In this document: in pieces, positions 1 to 8,527 of the stretch
Position numbering within the stretch: position 1 is the stretch's first letter
Layout of the letters: each line of letters opens with the position of its first letter
Source: Goleter apudmare HA4340-LM2
GTDB lineage: Bacteria > Cyanobacteriota > Cyanobacteriia > Cyanobacteriales > Nostocaceae
Reading direction: 5' to 3'
DNA: 64,000 nucleotides
NCBI GenBank assembly: GCA_019359495.1
Contig: JAHHHF010000087.1
Location: 1 to 64,000 of the forward strand
Made by a program: the position numbers and the translations under genes
The notes under the pieces: model-generated
The model's database searches: none
Told to the model about the DNA's origin: nothing
What the model saw: the letters and a program-made list of their open reading frames with translations, nothing else

Positions 1-171
1 CGAGTTAGAGATATGTGGCATCTTACCAGTCGTCTCAATCGCAAGATTTTAGCTCATACTGTCTGTTTCTGGCTTAATCGCCATAATTGTGACCCTCTTC
101 AGTTCGACGATCTTGTTACAGAATATTTAAGTCGCACATGGCGTTATTTAGGTAGTATACAACGCGGCTAG
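1..171 (+). pseudogene. C-terminal fragment of a transposase (IS982-like)
   Basis: The window opens inside a reading frame of 56 codons that ends in TAG. It encodes RVRDMWHLTSRLNRKILAHT followed by a short basic tail. The 'R-x-L-N-R-K-I-L-A-H-T' helix followed by a Phe-Trp-Leu-Asn-Arg segment resembles the C-terminus of IS982-type DDE transposases. The 5' part lies outside the window, so whether the copy is intact cannot be judged. No terminal inverted repeat could be assigned in the AT-rich DNA that follows. Family assignment is from memory of the motif and is only moderately secure. Confidence 0.5.
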
Positions 172-523
172 ATATTGGAGAAATAGTGCTTCAGAATCTG
201 CACAGGAACTCAACTGTTATTTCTCAGAGCTGCTAAAAGCATCTAGATTCATCCGTAAGTAATATTTTACACGGTGAAAAGTTGTCAGAGATGCTCGCAA
301 GTTTTTAATACATATTCTTGCTTTTGTGTCAATGATTAATTTTGCATCTAAATTTTTCTCACTCCAGAGAGCTAGTAAACAAATTAATGAATTTTTGACT
401 AAAAAATAAATCACTAATAAGCAACGATTATTTTTATAATCAATAATGTTTAAGCTTTCGTGCAATCTCAGCAACTTTGTTAAAAAATATTAAAATTAAG
501 TAACACATATTCTAATTTCGCTC
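172..523. other. AT-rich intergenic stretch
   Basis: About 350 bases separate the transposase tail from the DUF1997 gene. I see no convincing coding frame; the minus-strand frame at 217-474 has no recognisable features. The final 50 bases before the downstream ATG are A/T-rich and may hold a promoter, but no clear -35/-10 pair stands out. Confidence 0.4.
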
Positions 524-1111
524 ATGGCTACCCGGTTTACTGCCTCCCAATCGGTTGAAATCGCTGTTCCAGAGCAGCCTATCCCTATTCAGCACTACTT
601 GCGTCAGCCCCAACGTCTGGTACATGCTTTGGTTGACAATAGTCGCATTCAACAGCTTTCTGATGAAGTATTTCGGTTGAAAATGCGTCCTTTGGTTTTT
701 ATGTCATTAAGTATTCAACCCACCGTAGATATGAGAGTATGGGCAGAATCAAATGGCATAATTTATTTGCGTTCCGTAGGTTGTGAGATATTGGGTTTCG
801 AGTATATCAACCAACGCTTTGCTTTGAATTTGCAAGGCCACTTATCTCCCTATCAGTTGAGTACTGGCACTCGCCTGCAAGGAAGAGCCGATTTAGAAGT
901 ACAAGTAGATCTGCCTCCGCCTTTTGCCTTCACACCCAAACCAATCATAGAAGCTACTGGCAACGGTCTGCTCAAGAGCGTTTTGTTGACTGTGAAGCAA
1001 AGATTACTACATCAGCTTTTAGCAGATTATCGTCGCTGGATAATTTCACAAACTCAAGAACAAGCAATTAGTGGTGACAGCGCAGAATTGCCAATACTAA
1101 ATCTAGAGTAA
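524..1111 (+). CDS. DUF1997 domain protein
   Basis: This 195-residue soluble protein matches the DUF1997 family of cyanobacteria and plastids, whose function is unknown. Recognisable features are the central beta-rich segment (residues about 50-140, with 'LGFEYINQRF' and 'GRADLEVQVDLPPPFAF') and the helix-rich C-terminus. There is no signal peptide or membrane segment. It converges on rnhB, with only 19 bases between the two stop codons. Association of this family with the rne-rnhB cluster is a gene-order pattern I recall from other cyanobacteria. Start ATG 524 is the only good candidate. Confidence 0.85.
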   Translation: MATRFTASQSVEIAVPEQPIPIQHYLRQPQRLVHALVDNSRIQQLSDEVFRLKMRPLVFMSLSIQPTVDMRVWAESNGIIYLRSVGCEILGFEYINQRFALNLQGHLSPYQLSTGTRLQGRADLEVQVDLPPPFAFTPKPIIEATGNGLLKSVLLTVKQRLLHQLLADYRRWIISQTQEQAISGDSAELPILNLE

Positions 1112-1130
1112 TTTCTTACTCATTTATAAC

Positions 1131-1802
1131 TCAGCACTTAATTTGGCAAGGACGAAAGGACTGGCGATGTAGGGGAGAAGGCCCATATTGTTGCAAAGCA
1201 AATAAGTGCTGTTGGCTACCATAACCCTTGTTGCGTTCCAGTCCGTACATGGGATACTTAGATGCTAGGCGCAACACCAAATCGTCACGCCAAACCTTAG
1301 CCACAATGCTAGCAGCAGCAATATTAAGCGATCGCTCGTCCCCCTTAACAATTGTTTGTTGCGGCAGTAATAAACCCTTGATCGACTGATTACCATCTAT
1401 CAAGCAGATTGTAGGCTGTACTCTTAGCTTGAGTACAGCCCGCTTCATGGCTAGCAATGTGGCCTGCAAAATATTTATTTGGTCAATTTCCGCAGTCGAA
1501 GCAAATCCGATTTTCCAATCTATTGCTAGTGTACAAATTTGCTGGGCTAGCTTCGTTCTCCGAGAACTAGATAGCTTTTTACTATCTCTAATTTTTGCTG
1601 CTATCAATTTTGGACAAGCATGATCTGGTAGTATCACAGCTGCCGCAACGACAGGGCCAAATAAGGCACCTCGCCCTACTTCATCTACACCTGCTACACC
1701 AGAAATACCTGATAAGACTGATAACTCCAGCCAACTTGGTTCACTTAAAGATACGGTTGACCAACAAGCAGCCGCAAGTTGTTCTGTATCTACCATAAGC
1801 AC
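1131..1802 (-). CDS. rnhB: Ribonuclease HII
   Basis: RNase HII cleaves the RNA strand of RNA-DNA hybrids and removes single ribonucleotides from DNA. The metal-binding signature GVDEVGRGALFGPVVAAAVI lies at residues 38-57, with D40 and E41 the first two acidic ligands. The further acidic motifs are 'LIDGNQ' (about residue 135) and 'AAASIVAKVWRD'. Length (223 aa) is slightly above average because of about 30 extra N-terminal residues; M3 is an alternative start. It begins two bases downstream of the rne stop codon on the same strand, so it is almost certainly co-transcribed with rne. Confidence 0.96.
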   Translation of the reverse strand: MLMVDTEQLAAACWSTVSLSEPSWLELSVLSGISGVAGVDEVGRGALFGPVVAAAVILPDHACPKLIAAKIRDSKKLSSSRRTKLAQQICTLAIDWKIGFASTAEIDQINILQATLLAMKRAVLKLRVQPTICLIDGNQSIKGLLLPQQTIVKGDERSLNIAAASIVAKVWRDDLVLRLASKYPMYGLERNKGYGSQQHLFALQQYGPSPLHRQSFRPCQIKC

Positions 1803-1804
1803 AA

Positions 1805-3886
1805 TTAAGTTTCTTCGGATGTCCCATCTACCGCAGAAGAACGACGGCGACGACGACGGTTAGCAGAGGTAGCACTAGTGGTTTCGGTTTCATTCTCCTC
1901 TGCAACTGACGCCAACTCTGATGCTTCAATATTTGGTTGGGGTAAAGATTCCTGCTCTAGTTCAACTAGCGGTGCAGGTATCTTGGGAGCGCTTACTTCG
2001 CTAGTGGTTTTTTCCAGGGTAGTTGTGTCTGAACTGGATTCGCTTGGCGTAGATGGAGGTTGCCCTGGTTGAACAATATTAATAATCACAGATTTGGGAT
2101 TTTTTACCTCCCGATCTAACTTCACCAAAGGTGAGATTCCCATCAAGGCAAATATATCCTGTTCTGGCAGCGTCATTTCGACAGTCCTAATCTCAGGTGG
2201 TTCTACTACTGGTTTGACTGGCTCTGCCTTGGTAATTTTAGTGCGTTCTGCCCTTTCACTCCAACCTGGTTTGCTGATATTGGGTATGGGTAGCTCTGGC
2301 GGGGCTACTAGTTCGTTTTCATGATCAATATCTAAATCTGACTCGTTGACAAAAGCTAGGGGATTAGTAGTAACTCTTGGTTCATCTTTGCCATTCACCC
2401 CATTGATACCAATGCGACTGCGGCGAGTGCGGGTACGACGCTTGTTGTCACCAAGTTCTTGATAACTAGGATGATTGATCAGATTTAAGCCGCCTACTTC
2501 AGCATCGGATTCAAATCCTTCCCCAAAGCCATCGTAAGCAGCTTCCCGAGGTTCTGTGAGGCGGGCAGCTGGCAGGCGTGGTTCTTTATGAGGTAAGGGA
2601 GAGACAAAACGCTCTGGAATTTCTGTTGGTGTGGGCAATCGGCTGTCGCTTTCTCCTGGTAGGCGCACAGTGTGCCCTAAACCACCACAAGTGGGACAAG
2701 TTTCGCCAAACAATTCGTAAATGTTTTGACCCTGACGTTTACGAGTAAGTTCTACTAACCCTAGCTCAGTTAACTGGGCAATTTGAGGACGAGCTTTGTC
2801 TGCTTTCAGGGCTTTGTTAAAGTGCTCCAGGACTTGCAGTTGGTCTCGTCGTGATTCCATATCAATAAAATCGACAACAATTACTCCGGCAATGTTTCGC
2901 AGACGCAGCTGGCGAGCAATTTCTGTTGCCGCTTCACAGTTAGTCCACAACACTGTTTCTCTGGCTGTTGCCGATCGCGTAAAGGAACCAGAGTTAACAT
3001 CAATTACTGTTAAAGCTTCTGTGGGTTCAATAATGATGTACCCACCAGAAGGTAAGTCTACTCTCGGTTTAAGAGCTTCCCGGACGGCCGCATTGATCCG
3101 GAAGTATTCTAAAATTGGTGAGCGATCGCGGTGATGATCAATCAACAATCCCTGCGGTGTCTGACCCCCACTCCAATTCTGCAAATACTGCTTGACTCGC
3201 TTCAAACCAGTACTAGAATCAACAACAATCCGATTTACATCCGCGCCGTACATATCCCGCAATACACGCTGGATAAAGTCATCGTCTCGGTTAAGTAACG
3301 CTGGCGCACGCGTAGAGTGTGCTTCTTGTTGGATTGCTTCCCACTGCTTTTGTAGGACTTCTAAATCTTCGATGATGGCTTCTTCTGGCTTACCTTCTGC
3401 CTCTGTACGCACTAGCAAGCCCATACCCGCAGGTTTGATCAAAATTGCCAGTGCCCGCAAGCGGTTGCGTTCGCTTTCACTTTTAATCCGGCGGGATAAA
3501 TTTACACCCCTGCCATAGGGCATCAGCACTACATAGCGTCCGGGTGAGGTGATGTTACCTGTTAGCCTCGGGCCTTTTGTTCCTGTTGGCTCTTTCATCA
3601 CCTGCACCAAAACTTTTTGCTGTGGTGCTAAAAGTTCTGTAATGGCAGCTGCTGTGCGCTTTAGCTTTAATGGTCCCAAGTCAGTTACATGAATAAAGCC
3701 GTTACGCTCTGGATCACCAATATTAACAAAAGCGGCGTCTATGCCCGGCAATACATTTTCTACAACTCCTAAGTAGATATCACCAATTTGGTGATGACCT
3801 GTGGCTACAACTAGTTCTTGTATTTGATCTTCAGAAAAGACCGCAGCAATTTGATGCTGCTCCGCGATAATAATTTGTTTTGGCAT
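1805..3886 (-). CDS. rne: Ribonuclease E/G
   Basis: This is the endoribonuclease that starts mRNA decay and processes stable RNA precursors. The 693 residues run as follows: an S1 domain near the N-terminus (about 35-110), an RNase H-like/5'-sensor part, and the catalytic segment with 'TVIDVNSGSF' (D296) and 'VVDFIDM' (D339). The zinc-link Cys pair CPTC is at 397-400, and a long, acidic, proline-rich low-complexity tail follows. The extreme C-terminus carries a run of six arginines (RRRRRRSSA), which matches the short motif reported to recruit polynucleotide phosphorylase to cyanobacterial RNase E. The S1 and catalytic core are complete. The preceding 565-base leader suggests autoregulation, as known for rne in other bacteria. 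Confidence 0.97.
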   Translation of the reverse strand: MPKQIIIAEQHQIAAVFSEDQIQELVVATGHHQIGDIYLGVVENVLPGIDAAFVNIGDPERNGFIHVTDLGPLKLKRTAAAITELLAPQQKVLVQVMKEPTGTKGPRLTGNITSPGRYVVLMPYGRGVNLSRRIKSESERNRLRALAILIKPAGMGLLVRTEAEGKPEEAIIEDLEVLQKQWEAIQQEAHSTRAPALLNRDDDFIQRVLRDMYGADVNRIVVDSSTGLKRVKQYLQNWSGGQTPQGLLIDHHRDRSPILEYFRINAAVREALKPRVDLPSGGYIIIEPTEALTVIDVNSGSFTRSATARETVLWTNCEAATEIARQLRLRNIAGVIVVDFIDMESRRDQLQVLEHFNKALKADKARPQIAQLTELGLVELTRKRQGQNIYELFGETCPTCGGLGHTVRLPGESDSRLPTPTEIPERFVSPLPHKEPRLPAARLTEPREAAYDGFGEGFESDAEVGGLNLINHPSYQELGDNKRRTRTRRSRIGINGVNGKDEPRVTTNPLAFVNESDLDIDHENELVAPPELPIPNISKPGWSERAERTKITKAEPVKPVVEPPEIRTVEMTLPEQDIFALMGISPLVKLDREVKNPKSVIINIVQPGQPPSTPSESSSDTTTLEKTTSEVSAPKIPAPLVELEQESLPQPNIEASELASVAEENETETTSATSANRRRRRRSSAVDGTSEET

Positions 3887-4451
3887 TCAATTCCCTCAAA
3901 AATTGGCAGCACCAACAGGGATTAGGCTCTTTGTTATGCCTCTCGCCCCTACTGAGCCACAAAAAGGCACTGCTGGTAATAAAAATTGCAAATCTAGGCT
4001 CGAAGTTCAAGAGCTATTAACGCTCTTAAGAGCGTTTACACGCCCGATTATTCCGGAACGGCTGCATATTGTTTAGGCAATTGAATCAACCGTCCGTGGT
4101 TGATTTTTGATGCTTTACCCTCTCCACTTACGGATTAGGTATTCAGCAGTTGTTTAAAAAGCATAGAGTTAGAGAAGCCGATGGAGGCTGCTGTTAGTCA
4201 CTGATTCACAGTCTTAGCTATAGAGAGAGTGTGTTCTTTAATCTGCCTGTTGTCTGTCTGACATCAAATCCTAGAATTACCACTCTAATATCTATCTTTG
4301 CTTTAGCCCCCTGATTACCAGGGTAGTGAACCAGTTCATCAATGCAGCGCCAGAAAATTTCTCTTCATCTCATTCTAACGCAACCTTGCTAAAAATCAAT
4401 TCCCACGATATGCCCTATTAGGGCAACTACTAGCAAGTTGCCCTTTAAGAA
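3887..4451 (-). promoter_or_regulatory. Long rne leader with an 18-bp perfect palindrome
   Basis: No gene is visible in these 565 bases, which precede rne and follow the radical-SAM gene on the same strand. At 4019-4036 there is a perfect palindrome, AACGCTCTTAAGAGCGTT, about 135 bases upstream of the rne ATG. As RNA it would form a hairpin; as DNA it could be a protein site. Bacterial rne genes often have long structured 5' untranslated regions through which RNase E controls its own mRNA. That role here is an inference. No transcription start can be fixed from sequence. Confidence 0.4.
4411..4443 (-). terminator. Overlapping alternative hairpins after the radical-SAM gene
   Basis: Just past the stop codon of the minus-strand radical-SAM gene lie two mutually exclusive inverted repeats. 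GGGCAACT (4421-4428) pairs with AGTTGCCC (4436-4443), and TGCCCTATTAGGGCA (4411-4425) is itself a perfect palindrome. They share the GGGCA segment. There is no good T-run on the minus strand, so intrinsic termination is uncertain; a processing or attenuation role is possible. Confidence 0.35.
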
Positions 4452-7130
4452 TTATATCCCCATCACTAGCCGATTGCGGTGGATGTGCAGGAGTTGGAAT
4501 TCTGCATTTGCCACTGCTTTTAGCATAAACAGGATTTGTTCAGGACGCAATAGGACACCATCATAACGAGAACTACCCAGATAACGCAGAACTTTAGACT
4601 CACTTTGACTGCTATTAGTTGCTATTAACTCTAACTCAAACAAGCGATCGCGCAGATTTACCAAATGGTGCTTGCCTGATTTGGTTGTTTGTTCCCACCA
4701 AATCTCATCTTTAGCTGTAATGGCTTCAATCCAGGTTTGCCATTGTGCAGGTGTGGCGTCTTCTGTTGCTGCCACAGTAATTAAATACTCTGCGGCTACC
4801 ATCTGTTGGTTAGCAGCAGGATCTTGTAAATCCAGTTGCACGACATCATATATAGGTATGTCTTTGGGCAACTGCTGCACTAGATGTTGTCGGAAAGTAT
4901 CCACATCCACAGGCTGAGTTAACTCAAAATCCACAATTTCACCACTGCTAGTAGCACCCAAAGCCAAAGCACTAGCAACAGAGATGCGGGGATTCGGATG
5001 AAACCCACCCGTGAAGGCAATTGGTAAAGCTGCTCGGCGCAGCACTCTGTCAAACAGGCGCATCAAATCCAAGTGGCTCACTAAGGCCATATCGCCTTGC
5101 TTACCAAACCAAACCCGTAACCGTTGTACTTTAGCCGTGTTGGGCACAAACTCGCCAGCGAATTCCGGGACATTGGGAGGCTCGATGACAACATTATGAC
5201 CAAAGTCGGTGCCACAAACGCCACAGTGAGAACAGCCTTCAAAAGAGCAGTCTGGTACGGTAGCGGCTGCTAGGGCACGCTTTAAGTCTTCCTGGAGCCA
5301 TTTTTTATCAATTCCAGTATCGATATGATCCCAAGGTAAGGGCTGGTCGAGAGAAGGGGTGACGGAGGGTGGGGAAGTAGTATCTTCTCCATCTCCCTGA
5401 TCTGTCCCTGCTACTTTGACTGTGTGAAATAAATTCCACTCACCATTCTCGACTTGGCGGTATTTCCAGTCTAAGCCAGCTTCAGCGATCGCATTTCCCC
5501 AAGCTGTAAACGCCGCATCTACACTGTCATACCACGAATCCATCCCTGCTCCCAACTCCCATGCGCGACGCACTACTTTCCCTAAGGAGCGATCGCCCCG
5601 GCCAACAAAGTCCTCCATTGCCGAAATCCGGACATCGGTGAAATTCACCTTTACTCCCTTGATGCAGCGAAATTCCTGCCTTAGTAGCTTTTGCTTGCGC
5701 CTAAACTCGGCGGTAGAAACTGAGTGCCATTGAAACGGCGTATGGGGTTTGGGAGTAAAGTTGGAAATTGTCAAGTTAAAGTTGAGCGGTTTTCTGCCTT
5801 TTGCTCGACACTCACGCTGTAGCCAACTTACCGTTTCTGCGATGCCCAAAACATCAGCATCTGTTTCCCCCGGTAAGCCGATCATAAAATATAACTTGAT
5901 TTTATCCCAACCTTTTTCCCAGGCTGTTTTTACTCCTCGCAATAGTTCTTCGTTAGTTAAACCCTTATTCACTATGTCCCGCATCCGTTGGGTGCCGGCT
6001 TCTGGAGCAAAGGTTAATCCACCCTGCCTTGTCCCACCCAAAATGTTAGCAATATTTTCGTCAAATCGGTCTACCCGTTGGCTAGGGAGAGATAAGGAAA
6101 TATTTTCATTTTTTAACCGATTTTTAATTTCCATCCCTACGGCTGGGAGGGATAAATAATCAGAACAACTCAGGGACAGTAAGGAAAACTCATTGTAACC
6201 AGTTGCCCGCATTCCCTGTTCGATAGCTGCTACCACTTTGTCTGGTTCTACATCCCTTGCTGGACGGGTAAGCATTCCTGGTTGACAGAAGCGACAACCG
6301 CGAGTACAACCGCGTCTAATTTCAATGGTCAGGCGGTCGTGTACTGTTTCTACATAAGGAACTAGCCCAATAGAATAAGCTGGTATGGGCGTAGCAACCC
6401 TCCGCAAAACCCGTTTGGGGACATCTGGGTAATGGGGATGAACTGAGCCATCCTCTGCCATCTCGTAGAATTGGGGGACATATACTCCTGGTATTTGTGC
6501 CAAGTCTAACAACAGTTGTTTCCGGCTTAATCCTGTCTGTTTACCTTCTTCTAAGACTAAACCAATTTCTGGTAATAGTTCCTCACCATCTCCCAGAGCA
6601 AAAAAGTCGAAGAAGTCGGCGTAAGGTTCCGGATTAGATGTGGCCGTCTGTCCACCTGCAAAAATTAGGGGATAAGAAGCAGATAGGGAAGATTTTGCTT
6701 TCTCATTTTCCTCTGCTTGTTGCTGTCTTGCTTGCCATGTTAGGGGTATTCCAGCCAAATCCAACATTGCCAAAATGTTGGTTGCTCCTAGTTCGTAGCT
6801 GAGGCTGAAGCCCAATATATCGAATTCTGTTAGCGATCGCTTTGACTCTACTGCAAACAGGGGTGTGTTGGTTGCTCGTAGTTTCTGGGCCAGGTCGTTT
6901 CCTGGTAGGTAAGAGCGATCGCATAACTGTCGCGGCTGGGCATTCAAAATGTTATAGAGAATGATATGCCCTAAATTGGAAGCTCCGACTTCATATACTT
7001 CTGGGTAAGTTAGCACCCAGCGTACTGTTGCCGTATCCCAAGGTTTATGAACCGCCGAAAGCTCGTTACCTAGGTAACGAGCTGGCTTTAGAATATCCGG
7101 TGTGATTAATTTTTCAACTGCAATAACCAC
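4452..7130 (-). CDS. B12-binding-like/radical SAM protein with C-terminal DUF2344 domain
   Basis: This 892-residue protein fuses two parts. Residues about 30-200 look like a B12-binding-type domain. A radical SAM core follows with C275, C279 and C282 (RRGCTRGCRFCQPG), which should hold a [4Fe-4S] cluster. The last about 230 residues form the 'radical-SAM-linked' DUF2344 domain (from 'RVWFGKQGDMALVSHLD'). A small Cys cluster (CSFEGCSHCGVCGTDFG) near residue 640 links the two and could bind a second metal centre. The substrate is unknown. In many bacteria this pair is encoded next to RNase E/G, as it is here, which suggests an RNA or ribosome modification role; that is inference. A low-complexity insert lies near residues 135-150. 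Confidence 0.88.
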   Translation of the reverse strand: MVIAVEKLITPDILKPARYLGNELSAVHKPWDTATVRWVLTYPEVYEVGASNLGHIILYNILNAQPRQLCDRSYLPGNDLAQKLRATNTPLFAVESKRSLTEFDILGFSLSYELGATNILAMLDLAGIPLTWQARQQQAEENEKAKSSLSASYPLIFAGGQTATSNPEPYADFFDFFALGDGEELLPEIGLVLEEGKQTGLSRKQLLLDLAQIPGVYVPQFYEMAEDGSVHPHYPDVPKRVLRRVATPIPAYSIGLVPYVETVHDRLTIEIRRGCTRGCRFCQPGMLTRPARDVEPDKVVAAIEQGMRATGYNEFSLLSLSCSDYLSLPAVGMEIKNRLKNENISLSLPSQRVDRFDENIANILGGTRQGGLTFAPEAGTQRMRDIVNKGLTNEELLRGVKTAWEKGWDKIKLYFMIGLPGETDADVLGIAETVSWLQRECRAKGRKPLNFNLTISNFTPKPHTPFQWHSVSTAEFRRKQKLLRQEFRCIKGVKVNFTDVRISAMEDFVGRGDRSLGKVVRRAWELGAGMDSWYDSVDAAFTAWGNAIAEAGLDWKYRQVENGEWNLFHTVKVAGTDQGDGEDTTSPPSVTPSLDQPLPWDHIDTGIDKKWLQEDLKRALAAATVPDCSFEGCSHCGVCGTDFGHNVVIEPPNVPEFAGEFVPNTAKVQRLRVWFGKQGDMALVSHLDLMRLFDRVLRRAALPIAFTGGFHPNPRISVASALALGATSSGEIVDFELTQPVDVDTFRQHLVQQLPKDIPIYDVVQLDLQDPAANQQMVAAEYLITVAATEDATPAQWQTWIEAITAKDEIWWEQTTKSGKHHLVNLRDRLFELELIATNSSQSESKVLRYLGSSRYDGVLLRPEQILFMLKAVANAEFQLLHIHRNRLVMGI

Positions 7131-7297
7131 TGTGCTATCTTCTAGCTACCTTAATTACAGCTACTCACCTCCAACATTAACATTGATTAGGTTTTTCAAC
7201 AGAGTTATTGATTGCAACTTATAATTCTTTTACGTGAATGTGTCTCCCACTCACTTTCTGGAGCAGGTATATCGCGCTGCCAACTCCATCAGCATCC

Positions 7298-7627
7298 TCA
7301 TGCTGCTGTGACTTTGGGTTCGACTGGCAATATTTCAAACACTCCATCGAGCTGTGTTAATTCAAAAATAATTCTGATAGAGCTAGCAACAGAGCACAGT
7401 CGGAGGCTCTTGCCCAACTTGCCAGCTAACTTGAGGGTAGACACCAGTGCCATCAAGCCTGCGCTGTCCAAGGATTCTACTGCTGCTAAATTCACTACCA
7501 AGGCAGAAATATCATCTTGCGCCAATGCTGTAGTTAAATCTCGCTCAAATTCCAGCGCATTAGAGGCATTTAAACAACCCTGAGGACGAATAACAGTAAT
7601 TGTTGGACGTTTAAGTACGACTTGCAT
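7298..7627 (-). CDS. STAS-domain protein (anti-sigma-factor antagonist-like)
   Basis: A 109-residue single-domain protein of the SpoIIAA/STAS family. Such proteins bind partner-switching kinases and are controlled by phosphorylation. The conserved loop is ESLDSAGLMAL, placing the likely phospho-acceptor at S55. The fold (beta strand 'TITVIRPQGCLNA', then alternating helices and strands) is complete. No kinase or phosphatase partner is encoded nearby, so the regulatory target cannot be read from context. The gene is monocistronic, with 167 bases to the radical-SAM start. Confidence 0.88.
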   Translation of the reverse strand: MQVVLKRPTITVIRPQGCLNASNALEFERDLTTALAQDDISALVVNLAAVESLDSAGLMALVSTLKLAGKLGKSLRLCSVASSIRIIFELTQLDGVFEILPVEPKVTAA

Positions 7628-8098
7628 AATGAAATCCTAAATTAGAGATATTGAAGTGTAAAGCTTATGATTTATTCGACCATAAACTGTTTTTCATAGC
7701 ATCGACCATTCGTCTTAGGTCTCTTTGCTGAATCTTTATTGCTTTAGTACCTCTGTTTAAAGATTGTTATAAATGCAGTTTAAAATGTAATCTTATATAC
7801 TTTTTTTTATTCTCAGTTAAAAAACAATCAACATAGGCACTCAAAAAACAAATTAATTATCCGTAGCCCTGCGGAGAATATTTGCCTAACCTATGACTAA
7901 AGCTAGTTTAGACTCAAGTTAGATGTTAGGTAATTGCCTTGAATTCTATGTTTGCAGATAGCAAAGGCTGAGGTTGATAGCAAACTATCTGCCTGATAAA
8001 ACTGTGATCTAGATCACAGATAAATTGATATCTGGATCACTTTTTATACCAAAGTCTATCCCAGATAATTAGTATCACATACAATCGGTTTATAGTTT
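7628..8098. other. Intergenic region between divergent genes
   Basis: These 470 AT-rich bases hold the divergent starts of the STAS gene (minus) and the 65-residue gene (plus). Apart from the CRP-type palindrome annotated separately, I see no coding frame or RNA gene. Poly-T and poly-A stretches occur around 7801-7850. Confidence 0.4.
8002..8019. promoter_or_regulatory. CRP-family operator-like palindrome
   Basis: CTGTGATCTAGATCACAG is a perfect 18-bp palindrome containing TGTGA-N6-TCACA, the consensus of cAMP-receptor-protein sites, including cyanobacterial SyCRP1/AnCrpA. Possible -10 hexamers are GATAAT (8064-8069) or TACAAT (8080-8085). These would put the site centre near -65 or -81, both on a helical phase typical for class I activation. 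A second, weaker half site (GGATCAC) follows at 8034-8040. The target would be the 65-residue gene at 8099, or less likely the divergent STAS gene. Confidence 0.6.
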
Positions 8099-8296
8099 AT
8101 GAAAACTAGATACGTTATTCGTCAATTAGTAGAAAAAGCTCTTGATATTAAAAAATTAACTCCTGAAATAGAGAATGAAATTAACTATGAACTCACTGAA
8201 AAGGGTTATATATCTGATGTTGACTATGAAGCACTAGAATTATTAATGGCAGAGATGGATGCTGGTCGAATTAAGTTAGTTCCTACTCTAGGATAA
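8099..8296 (+). CDS. Conserved-looking 65-residue hypothetical protein
   Basis: A small, mostly helical, acidic protein without signal peptide or membrane segment. It carries a short pattern 'LTEKGYISDVDYEALELL' after a basic N-terminus (MKTRYVIRQL). I recall similar short proteins in filamentous cyanobacteria but know no function. The case for a real gene rests on good coding composition, a clean ATG, and the operator-like palindrome 80 bases upstream. No convincing Shine-Dalgarno sequence precedes the ATG. Confidence 0.65.
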   Translation: MKTRYVIRQLVEKALDIKKLTPEIENEINYELTEKGYISDVDYEALELLMAEMDAGRIKLVPTLG

Positions 8297-8527
8297 TCAT
8301 CTAAAGCACTCAGCATTGTAGCTTTTAGCCATGTCTAAATTTTTTGTGATCAAAACTAGGGTCTTTTAACTACAAAATAGTTAATATTTTTGATAAAAAA
8401 GGCATTGCCAATTACCAGTGCGATCGCATCGTTAGAATTTTTCTGTGAGTTTGACTATTTTTAGTCACCAAGCCTGGCGTAAACTGTGCTAATGAGCCTC
8501 AACAATTTGCATTAGTAGTAAGTCGCC

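Noticed and set aside
217-474. Minus-strand frame of 85 codons before the DUF1997 gene
   Set aside because: Low-complexity, Ile/Leu/Lys-rich translation of A/T-rich DNA with no family features.
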